From Saprolegnia diclina VS20 (Eukaryota; Oomycota; Saprolegniomycetes; Saprolegniales; Saprolegniaceae): a DNA stretch of 26,219 bases. Where the stretch lies: contig NW_008246129.1 of assembly GCF_000281045.1 (NCBI RefSeq), positions 253,784-280,002 of the forward strand. The letters are read 5' to 3'. The notes below the pieces were generated by a model. It was not told where the DNA came from and did no database searches. It was given only the letters and a program-made list of their open reading frames with translations. Below are positions 10,840 to 19,801 of the stretch, one piece after another (position 1 is the stretch's first letter; each line of letters opens with the position of its first letter). Both the position numbers and the translations under genes were made by a program.

Positions 10840-10856
10840 GAATGACAATATATATA
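10840..10856 (-). promoter_or_regulatory. TATA-like run and Inr-like TCATTC upstream of the kinase gene
   Basis: Read on the minus strand, an alternating TA run (10856-10847) is followed at once by TCATTC (10845-10840), the core of the oomycete initiator. It lies about 100 bp before the kinase ATG at 10737 and downstream of the BAR gene stop, so its position suits the kinase promoter. Confidence 0.35.
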
Positions 10857-10910
10857 TCAGCATTGCACGTCGAGTAAGCTATTTGCTGAATTGTCTTGAT
10901 GATGCAGATA

Positions 10911-12181
10911 TCACCCCCACGGGCTGAACGAGACGGCCTCCGCTTGGGAGATTTCGTCTGCCTTGGCGTCCTAGCAAAGCGTTCTGTCGAGCTATTTCGA
11001 TCTGCATGGGCGAATGTACCGCGTGGGCGGATGCGGGTGTAGGTGCATTGAAGGCCTCGACGCACGACTGGAAAAAAGTCATTTGGAGTTGTCGAAATGC
11101 ATCGAGCTCGACTTGGAAGAGCGTCGGGCGGAGTGCCTCATACTGCGCCATCTTCTTCATAATGGTTCTCGTAGTGATATCCAGTGCCTGCGCCGCTTGC
11201 TTGAGCTAAGCAAAAACGACAAGGTGACGCGCGCCGACCAAGCTACGGCATACCTTAGCATCGCGCCGCATAATGTCTTGAGCTTGTTGCTGGCCTCGTG
11301 CCTTCTGGAGCTATCTCACGAAATGACACTTGTGGGCGCAACATTTGAAAACACTGAGCTCATTGCGGACCTTTCGGCGGGCCGAGTCGTAGTCGAGTTT
11401 GAGGTTTTCGCGCTTGTCCATTTCCCTCTACGTATGCAAGTTATTTAGTAGACCTATATGAACACGATGCTGCTGAGCGAACCTTGAACTCATGAAGGTC
11501 CACGAGCATCTTTTGAAGGGACGACGCCATTGCGGTAGACAGAGTCATGTTCTAATACGGCCATGTCGCGAGATGGAACACAGTACGGTAAGCGTAAGTA
11601 CCGCCAAGTCGCGGGCCTTCGTATCGACGTTTGCCATCGAGATGGCAAAGGTGCCTGTGTCTCCTCCAAGTTGCAACGACGAAGACGAGTGCGTTCGGTT
11701 GTTGTCACCCGTCACTGTGCTGCGCACCGAGGCCACGCTGCCACCGAGCGAGTTGCACCCGTGTCCCAGCGCTATATCATAGAGGTTGCAGTGATACCGA
11801 CCTCGCATGACTTGACCGCGTACCGATGAGATTGGCAGCAAAGCTTTTCATGCTCACGACAAGGGTTTCCACGTCGTTGAGGAGCTCGAGGTGGCGGTCA
11901 CGCAGAATCTGGTACTCGTGATCGTCTGAGGTTTCGGCTTGGCCGAGCTTTGTAAGCACTTGTTGGATGAGTCGGCGCTTCCCCGTGCGAAAGCTGTCGA
12001 GGAGTCCTGTGTGCGTCGCTTCCATGGTCTTCGCGTGGCTTCCGTCGGTGCAATCCTGAAGTGTAACCACCGCTCCGTCGACCTTCTTGTTCTGGATTGG
12101 CTGAAACGTGGACGTTTCGTGGCAAGTTGTCCAGGCCCACGACGCTGATTCGCCCAAATTGAACCAACCGTAGTCGCGCAT
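10911..12181 (-). CDS. BAR-domain protein (amphiphysin/Rvs type) without SH3
   Basis: Seven exons: 12181-11824, 11771-11602, 11551-11483, 11427-11371, 11310-11254, 11205-11020, 10970-10911; 318 residues, introns 48-60 nt. BAR dimers bind and bend membranes in endocytosis and trafficking. The N-terminal BAR helix is recognisable (LIQQVLTKLGQAETSDDHEY, compare the KLGKADET motif of amphiphysin). So is the second-helix signature LDYDSARRK, followed by a long helix ending LDAFRQLQMTFFQSCVEAF. No SH3 domain follows. The protein ends in a short acidic tail, SQAEAVSFSPWG. About 42 residues precede Met-Glu-Ala-Thr-His; that inner Met could be the true start, because the extension has no BAR similarity. 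If the last intron (10971-11019) were retained, the frame would run to 10879 instead. The spliced ending is preferred because its intron has the local GTAC..CTAG form. Confidence 0.82.
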
Positions 12182-12296
12182 CAAGATCGAATCTTCCGTT
12201 TTCGTGCCAATCCATACAAACTTTCAGTCAACTCTGAAGTCTGCCACGGCGACGACCATTTCGCAATTTGCGCAGCTCCCCGGAACACGGCGCAAC
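12182..12296. promoter_or_regulatory. Short divergent promoter between the BAR and cathepsin Z-like genes
   Basis: 115 bp separate the two opposed ATGs. One forward CCAAT is present at 12207-12211. No clear TATA or Inr was found. Confidence 0.3.
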
Positions 12297-13582
12297 ATGC
12301 AGCAATTCCGAGCGCTTCTCACCCTCCTGCTGCTAGCCATGGGAGCCCATGCACTCTGCCACTGCAAGCGAACAAGCCGCAGCCGCTCTATGGTGCATGC
12401 GACGCCAACCATCGATACATCATTACTGCCGCCGTCGCTTGACTGGTGTGAGCGTGGTTTCTGCACACCGTCATGGAACCAGCACGTGCCCGCGTACTGT
12501 GGTGCTTGCTACCTTCACGGTACACTCTCCGCTGTGCAGGACCGGATCAAGATCCTGCATCACAAGCGCGGGTTCACGGGCCCAGATGTCATGCTCGGGC
12601 GTCAGAGCTTCCTTAATTGCGCACCGGGACATGGCTTTTCCGACGGCTGCAACGGCGGCGAGCCGACCGACGTGTACGAATTCATGCGCAACTATGGCCT
12701 GCCAGACGAGACGTGCCTGCCGTACAACGCGACGGACCACACCAAATACACATGGACGAACGGAACATGCCCTCCCGAAGGCTATTGCATCGAGTACACG
12801 CATCAATGGGGCTTCTAATGCTGACTCGATACGGTAGTTGCATGTATACGAACGAGAGTCCGAGCACGCCAGTGTGCTTCCCTGTGACCAAGGTGATTCG
12901 GTACCGGGCTACGTCGTTCGGGTCGTTTGCGGGGGAAGACGCAATGCTTCGGGAGCTTCAGAACGGGCCGATCACATGCGCGATTGCTGCCAACGTCGAC
13001 TTTACAACAAACTACACGCGCGGCGTGTACAAGGATCACACCAACTTCACGGACCTGGACCATGACGTTGAGATTGTCGGGTACGGCGTCGACGTGGCAA
13101 CAGGTCTTAAGTTTTGGCACGCGCGCAACTCGTGGGGCACGTATGTACCAATATACCACAAGCGTTCTCACCCAACGGTGCAACTATGTAGCTACTGGGG
13201 CGAGAACGGTTTTTTCAAAATCGTGCGTGGCATTAACAACCTCGGCATCGAAGCCGACTGCTCGTACGCCGTGCCGGACATTGCGATGGAAGACCTCGTC
13301 TGGCGCCGCAATGCAACATATGGCGGGTCTATCTACGGGCTCCGGCAATTTTCGTCGACGAGCACAGCAGACACATTGCTGGTCCGCGACTCGACTGACG
13401 ACATCACGGTCAATGCATCGCGCTTGGCCGCGTCAGGCTCGGCAGCGACGCCATCTTCGATGATGTCACTGTCACCTCTTCAACTTTACTGTGTGCTCTT
13501 CGCCACCACGCTGCTCGCCGGTGTTCTCCTCGGCCGTATCTCAACCCGAGGTCGTAAACAAGATTATGTGCCGCTAGCGTGA
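12297..13582 (+). CDS. Cathepsin Z/X-like papain-family protease with C-terminal membrane anchor
   Basis: Three exons: 12297-12793, 12838-13140, 13192-13582; 396 residues. Intron 1 (44 nt) removes a stop. Intron 2 (51 nt) is in frame and stop-free, and removing it restores the canonical NSWGTYWGENGFF. The ATG at 12297 is the first in frame and starts a signal peptide (about 1-20, FRALLTLLLLAMG core). The propeptide is very short, as in cathepsin Z. Gln62 and Cys71 lie in NQHVPAYCGACY, close to cathepsin Z NQHIPQYCGSCW, including its H-x-P mini-loop; the Trp after the catalytic Cys is Tyr here. The His is in LDHDVEIVGYG and the Asn in ARNSWG. Unlike cathepsin Z, the C-terminus has a membrane segment (about 363-380, LYCVLFATTLLAGVLLG) and a basic tail ending DYVPLA. 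Its YVPL fits a YxxPhi sorting signal, so a lysosome/vacuole or surface-anchored lumenal enzyme is inferred. Confidence 0.9.
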
Positions 13583-13636
13583 TCATCAAGTTGATAATGA
13601 CAGCGCCACACCGAGTATATGATTGCTTCCACAAGC

Positions 13637-15090
13637 TTAAGCCAAGCTGCCCATCGGGTCCCACGCGGGCAAAACGATGGGGTCGTTGGCCTCGAGAAGC
13701 GCAAGATGCTCAGGCGTCAGCGACGCCTTGTCAACGACGACCTGGTACATGTGCTCGTCGAACCAGTCGGCCGTCATGACATCGTAGCCGCTGTCACCGC
13801 GCTCCGTGCCCCAGCTATTCTCCACACGCCACTTGTCAGGCTTCTCCTCGTCAGGCTTGACGTTGTAGCCCGTGAAGACCATCGCATGCGTCATCTCGCT
13901 TTCCTTGTGACGGAGGCGGCCGGCCTTATCCTGGCCGAGCGTCGTGCCGAAAGCCAAGTCAAAGTCGTAGAGCTTCGTGCTCATGATGCCGAGCTTCTTC
14001 AAGCTGCTGGCTTTGCCGACATCGCAGCCAAACCACACGGGGAGGTCGTTATCGATTGTGGTCTTGGCGTACTTCCAGAGGGCATCGATGGGCGTGTTGA
14101 TGTAGAATACACGCTTGCCGCCGACAACGTTGCCGAGCTTGTCGACCGTCATCGTAATGTCATAGTCGTGGCGTGGGTCGTTGACAATGCTGACCATTTC
14201 AGACACCTTCACGGGCACGTGCTCGGCGTAGAACGCTTGCGGCGTCAAGTCGGGGAAGTACACGTGCTTCTTCTCCTTGTCCTGGACGCTGAAGTCAAAC
14301 TTGGTCGGCGGCGTGCCCAAGTGGATGATCAAGATGCGATGGATGACTTGCATCATCTCGGCCTTGCGCGCGCGGATCGACTCGATCTCGATGCCGGACG
14401 CGTGGAGCGAACGCAGCTCCTCGGCGAACTCGCGCAACTTGGACTTGAGAAAGACGTTGAGGTGCGCCGAGAGCTCCGACGAGATGAACTCGCCGTAGAC
14501 GTTCTTAGGGACGACGCCGTACTTCTCGACGACGTTGACAATCATCTCCCACTGGCCACCTACGCAAACAACTCTTCAACACCGAGGTTTGCTGTCGATG
14601 GGAGACGAACCATCGCACGTCGGGTCCGTGAGGATGTACTGCACAAGACGCGAGTCAACGGGCTCATCCGCCGTCGCAATGACGTTTTCAAGGCACCAGT
14701 TGCACTTCTCGAGCTTGTCCTACTCCAAGATATCGTTTGAGCGCTGGGCCTTTCCTGTATATGGAACACGGACAACAATACCCAGAAGAAGAGGTACGTT
14801 TGCGAGAGCTCGAAGTCCGGGTCAAGGTTGTACTTCTTCTGAAGCGCGCGGCGCATGAGCGTCGAGCAGGCAAACAACCAGCAACGCCCCGAGCTTTTTT
14901 GGTTGCAGATCTTGGCATCGGGAAGGCGCTTGGAGAAGACGTGGTTGAGCGACTGGACGTGGCTGCGGTCCATGAGCGCCGGGCCCCACTCTGTGGACGT
15001 GACCGTATTGCGCGCGAGCTTGAAGCGCGGCTCGGCCTCAAAGGCCTCGAAGGATTCGTTTAGAAACTCGTGGGTAAGTTCGGCCGCCAT
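13637..15090 (-). CDS. Bleomycin hydrolase / aminopeptidase C (peptidase C1B)
   Basis: Three exons: 15090-14782, 14719-14611, 14559-13637; 446 residues, close to the family norm of about 450-480. Introns are 62 and 51 nt. Members are cytosolic, self-compartmentalising hexameric cysteine aminopeptidases. The catalytic Cys70 is in NQKSSGRCWLFA, His364 in EMTHAMVFTGY and Asn387 in RVENSWG. The C-terminus LPAWDPMGSLA matches the conserved tail that threads into the active site and sets aminopeptidase specificity in this family, so the gene looks intact. No signal peptide is seen. Its 3' end faces the cathepsin Z-like gene across 54 bp, placing two papain-fold proteases tail to tail. Confidence 0.95.
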
Positions 15091-15552
15091 GGCAAATTGG
15101 ATTGTGATGGTTTTGAAAGATTTAAAATCTTAATTGCCCCAGACAAGTATGTCACGGCGTATGATAGGCTGGAAAGAGTGGGTTTACGAGACAACAGGTA
15201 CGCAGTAGGGCATTTCAAGCCATGTCGCATAAAGTGCACATCCTCTTTCCCTCGAGCACCCAAGACGCTGCAGTCAGTACATGGTCTTTGGATATGAATC
15301 ACATATCTCGGGTACAAAGGGGGGTCCGCGGGGCACCCAAAAAACGCCACCCATCTTTCCCAGTGTATCCACTTGCGCCAGAGTCGATTGTTGGCCACAC
15401 AAGCTCGCAAAACAAAGCAGCGAAGGCGGTTTCTATGATGCTCGCCTCGCTGCCGGGTTGGACCTTCGTCACACTGCAACATGGATCCTCCCGTCTCCGG
15501 CGACCGTTCTGGTTGAAGTTGGGACTTCTGATAACAAGAGCTTGTTCCGAGG
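15091..15552. other. 462-bp intergenic region with no recognisable gene
   Basis: This lies between the bleomycin hydrolase start and the KATNIP-like stop, both on the minus strand. The open frames crossing it are short or are extensions of shadow frames. It should hold the bleomycin hydrolase promoter (an AT-rich run, gatttaaaatctta, sits near 15118-15131) and the KATNIP 3' end. No repeat or RNA gene was seen. Confidence 0.5.
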
Positions 15553-18500
15553 CTATTTCCAAGTCGGACCGGCGCTCGTCGGCGGACGCGTTGGCAGCTG
15601 CTCGCCCGCGGGAAGCACGTGGCTGTTGTCAATGAACGTCGTCTCGCACTCTTCCTCGGGCACGTACACGTGGCCCGCGTCGCTCTCGGCCTCGAGCACG
15701 TCCGCGTCGTTGGTAAAAAGGACACTCGTCGCCATGTCCGGCACGTGAGTCTTGCGCCGGCTCGTCGCGCCATGGCTCGCGCGTCGTCGCTACCCGAACA
15801 ATCATCAACAACAATCTCGACAAAGTACATTGCGCACGAGGTCGGAGTCCGTGCACTCTTGGGCCTTCCGCAACACGCCGTGGTATATAAGCACGTCGTC
15901 TATCATGACCTCAAACTCGCGCACCTACAGGATATCGTCGTTTTGAGGCATAGCACGGAAGAAGCTCGCACCCCGCGGGATGGAGTCTTGCTGTAGTTCC
16001 AGAGCATGAGCTTGGAAAGCACGATGGGCTCGTCAAAGAAGATAAAGATCTTGACGCTCTCGGACGAATAGTTGAACGGCGTGAGCCACATGTGGCAGTC
16101 GTCATACGTGTTGTTGATGCCGTCGTAGAGCTTATCGAGCGTGCGCACGTCGGCGTCCTTGCTCTCGGGAAGAACATTGATGTCGCGAGGCACGGCCTGA
16201 ATCTGGTCCTCGCCAATTGACACGGCCATATTTTGCGCATCGTAGAGAGCTAGGCCGTTGAGGCCAACGTAAAACGGGTCGCCCCACGTCGACATGATGA
16301 CGATCTTGACGATGCAGCCGCATGGAAAAAGCGGCGTGTGGTACTGCTGACATAGCAGCGTTTCGTCGATCTTGGGCATCGCGCTCTATGAGTCTAGCAT
16401 CAAGCATCGCATTTCGGTGACGTTGCATACACTGGCGGTTTTGGATTCGGGCGTCTCATGACGTGGCGCCACCGCACGTTGGCTGCTCATGCGCTTGGGG
16501 TCGGCTGTCGGTGGCGGCGTGTGCGCGAACGGCTCAGTCTGGAAAAAGTCGCCGCCAATTGATCGTGTGAGCACGGTGGAGGACGCGTGGTGCGCCGACT
16601 TGGGCTGTACAAACTGGCCAAAGTCGAAATTTGAGTTGCCTACGGCGCTCGAGTTAGCGGCTCAAAACGTATTTGCATCTATTTACCAGGAGCCTTTCGA
16701 ATCAAGAAACCTTCGGGCGGGGACATCCAGTCACCATCCATCATAATAGCCAGACGCTTGACACCTGCGTGTCTTGAGACTCGATGCAACTTTAGGGGAT
16801 GCATACCTTTGTACGAGTCCTCGAGCGATGCGTTGTAATTCCAAATCTTGAGAGCTCCGACAGAGATGCGCAGGCCAAAGTTGATCACAATCAACGGCTC
16901 TGTCGCGAGGGGCGTAAGCCACATGTCGTCAGCGTCAATCGAGATGTTGTTGCGCGAAATAAGCACGAGCACGCTCGGTGGGAGGAGGCAGTTCGCATCG
17001 ATCGGGATCGGGTCGAAATTGTCGTCGAGAATCTCGAGGCCTGTGAGCCCCACTTCCGCGGGGTCACCCCAATTGCCTTTGATGAAGAGTTTGATCTCTT
17101 GACACGTGACAGGACGATCTGCGCCTTGCTCCCGCGCAATCGGGGCTGTACGGGGCCGAAATGGTGAGAGCGCTGGCGCCGGGGCAAACGTGCGCACCTA
17201 TCATCGACGCCATTCGTCCAGAGTTCCCAGTTGCAGTCGTGTCGCACCCCGGATGACGGCTCGCACAGTCCACTTGTGCTTGTTGGCATCGCGAGCACAT
17301 CCTTTTGTCGCCCCCGTTTGTCTAATTGCAATGCATAAGTCCATCGCGAGTCGGGGAAGAATACGACCGCCGGTCTTGGGGCGTTCGGCGGGAATATCTT
17401 GCTCCCACCAGCTCAGATGGCGTTTCTCGGGTCCCTCCGTTGCGGGTGCCAGCGTTCGGGGCGTCGCTTCGACTTCCTTCTGCTCGTATTTTTCAATTAC
17501 TTGGAGGATGGAAGGATTCCGCGTAAAAAGAATGCACTCGCAGCACGCCTCCTACGCCATTAAGAAAACATTTAGTCTCACATGCGGAAATCGCGATCGA
17601 CCATCGAGTCGACGGCGCCGACTGCGCGTTTGATGTCGCCCTTGAAGATAAAGCGGCCATCAACGGAGATTTCCATGTAGCGTGCGCCTCGGTACGAGTG
17701 GATGCGTGTTGTGTTGTAGTTCCAGATGCGCATCATCGCAATCGAGACCGGGTAGTCGAAGTCCATGTAGATGTAGTGATTTTGTCCTGTGTTTTGCTGT
17801 TGCAGTGATCCACCAAACAGATAATACACACACACCGCGCTCAAAAGGGGCAAGCCAAGCATGGAGCTCGTCACACGTGTAGTTGTGGCCGTCCACGATC
17901 TTGTCAATTGTGCGGGGGTCCTGCGTCGTTGGCGAATTGACGTTCAAGTCCGCTGGGTCAGCCGACAGTTGCTTGTCTACGTCCTACGTCCGCAATGCAA
18001 TGATACGACAGCGGCGTTAATGAAACCAGACCGAAAGGCGGACAAGGTGGCCAGTGTGGTCGAATATCTAGGACAGCACTCTATCAGAGTGCTTCAATGG
18101 AAACGGCACCTCGATGCCCATGAGGCCGACTGGGCACCACGGAGGCAGCACGTCATGAGCACCCAAAACACACTTGAAAAGAGGGCAGTACCGTAGTAAG
18201 GGTCGCCCCTACGTCCAAGGATGAGTTATGCGAAGCATCCAGAAGCCGCCACTGCACCAGGTGGAGAGAATATTAAAGACACAACGCTGGCCTCGCGGCA
18301 GCTCGGGGATGTCGAAGCAAGCCGATGGGCCGCCGAAGACCCGGCCCGTTGGCGTCTCAATTGGCTCCATCTTGCGCCCGAACGGCTTCCACTCGTCGTC
18401 GTCGATGCTCAAGCTGTCGAAGCTGTCGTCGAGCCCATCAATATTGACAAAGTGAACATTGCCTACATGAATGCCGAGAATACACCTTCTGTGCGGAGAG

Positions 18501-18938
18501 GGGCATCGTACCCTCAGGGTCCACAACCGTCTGCATGATTGCGTGCTTGTGGCCAAGCTCGCGACCGAGGTTCGTGCGCCCAAACGACTCGAGTGACTTG
18601 AGCGACTCGGTCAGAGACTGCTTGATCTTGCTGTTGTGCGCGACAGTATAAATGCACGCCAAGGTATCGAGTACGTACCGCTTGAAGCTTGTCATACGCT
18701 TGGCACGTGGTCGAATTTCGGGATCTGCAGTCTGTTTGGGCAGCGGAAGGATCGGGGCACGCGGGCGCACGGACGACGCGAGCGTATCGTCGCCATGCGT
18801 CGTGCGCGACGGGAAGGACGATGCTTTCGGTGCATGGTGCTCGTCGCTGTTGATCCACGTGGGTACCGACTGGGGACGAATCGAAATTTCGAGCTTGGCG
18901 AGCGAGTCGAGCATCGGCGGCAGCTCCTCGTCGTCCAT
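15553..18938 (-). CDS. KATNIP-like (katanin-interacting protein, DUF4457) ciliary protein
   Basis: Fifteen exons, in order: 18938-18512, 18462-18258, 18208-18192, 18129-18110, 18067-18032, 17983-17836, 17786-17602, 17551-17368, 17321-17190, 17145-16807, 16764-16687, 16639-16431, 16385-15972, 15924-15829, 15789-15553; 2727 nt, 908 residues. KATNIP (human KIAA0556) is a ciliary-base protein that binds katanin and microtubules. Three tandem DUF4457-type units are visible. Each opens with a WGDP motif (STWGDPYYVGLMGIE; GNWGDPAEVGLTGLEI; STWGDPFYVGLNGLAL), has a middle block such as HMWLTPF, and closes with WNYN/WNYS. They lie near residues 195-340, 458-590 and 680-830. Exons 3-5 are only 17, 20 and 36 nt. 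The exon 9/10 junction (donor at 17189) is the least certain; a donor at 17197 breaks the frame. The human protein is longer (about 1600). Confidence 0.88.
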
Positions 18939-19109
18939 AGGAGCAGTGCGTTTCGCCTATTTAGTCGGACCTTCGAAAGATACCAACGCGATCACCGTCA
19001 ATATCTAGAACCGCCACCATCTCGACCAGCACCAACCCAATCACGAATAATTTCCTTAAGGGTACACTCGACTCGTACAGCAAAAACACTGCAACGGTGT
19101 TGGCTAAGC

Positions 19110-19625
19110 TTACATGAGCACGCATCGGGAAGTCCATGGAGCCGATGCAACCTCGGCGCTGCTGCCGTCCTCGTCGCTTTCGGTATCGCTCTAGAGGCAC
19201 GCCATGGGACGAGAACACACGAACATCTCTCGACGTACGTGCTTGAGACGCTTCGTGGTTGCAAGCTCGATAATGGACCGCCGCCGCTTTCTAGACAGGG
19301 TGGCCGGCGATTGCAGTGGCGACGAGTAAGTGTACGCGAGGCGCTCAAGGGCTCTTGGTCGTGCGCTGATTGTCGGAAGAGCTTCTGTGCGCTTCAGCAA
19401 AGCAAGTGTTGTCATGTAACGGTGAATCGCAGCGTACTCGCGCTTGGTACTCGCAACGAATGCGTCGAGGAGCGGCCTCATCTCTGGTGACGAATGCACG
19501 CGGCGCATGTACATTGCCATACGCACGCAGTCGCGAAAGAGGGGTGCGCCCTTCGCGTACTCCCCCACGAGGCAGAGCTCGCGGGCCGTGGCGATGCTCT
19601 GCGCTAGATCTGCGACTTGGTCCAT
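19110..19625 (-). CDS. Small katanin-p60-type MIT-domain protein lacking an AAA domain
   Basis: Two exons, 19625-19239 and 19190-19110, split by a 48-nt GTACGT..CTAG intron; 155 residues. The N-terminal 75 residues resemble the MIT-like microtubule-binding domain of katanin p60: IATARELCLVGEYAKGAPLF compares with the LAREYALLGNYDSAM pattern of p60, with further helices around RPLLDAFVASTKREYAAIHR. A basic linker (SRKRRRS, TTKRLKH) leads to an acidic tail (SDTESDEDGSS) and the end RCVLM. No Walker motifs or AAA module follow in any frame before the next gene, so it cannot be a severing ATPase by itself. An upstream in-frame ATG at 19709 would add 28 residues; 19625 is preferred because the domain starts there. 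It lies 171 bp upstream of the KATNIP-like gene on the same strand. The domain assignment rests on remembered pattern only. Confidence 0.65.
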
Positions 19626-19801
19626 CTTGACGATTGACTTGGTTTGCAAAACCGCCAATATGCTGGTTTGGCGGCTTATCTCAAGATGGACGGAACATGA
19701 GTTTGTCATATCATGTGGTCATTTGTTTGCTTTCCTGCCATCAAGAGGAATTGCATACAACGAATGACGTCCAATTACAAGCGTTCGCCGCAGTTATGTC
19801 G

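Noticed and set aside
10879-10910. Longer C-terminus of the BAR protein
   Set aside because: It needs retention of a well-formed 49-nt GTAC..CTAG intron; the spliced ending gives a more natural acidic tail.
13619-14740. A 373-codon plus-strand open frame
   Set aside because: It lies exactly antisense to the bleomycin hydrolase exons, which carry a full catalytic triad. Its Leu/Val/Arg/Asp-rich composition is typical of a GC-rich shadow frame.
15060-15830. A 256-codon minus-strand open frame spanning the KATNIP 3' end and bleomycin hydrolase 5' end
   Set aside because: It is out of frame with both genes, basic and low in motifs, and the flanking real exons explain the coding part.
17146-17197. 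Possible frameshift in the KATNIP-like gene
   Set aside because: A donor at 17197 breaks the frame, but the GT at 17189-17188 restores it with a 44-nt intron, so an unresolved splice site is more likely than a mutation.
18636-19490. A 284-codon plus-strand open frame
   Set aside because: It is antisense to KATNIP exon 1 and the MIT gene, has no recognisable motif and is Arg-rich like other shadows.
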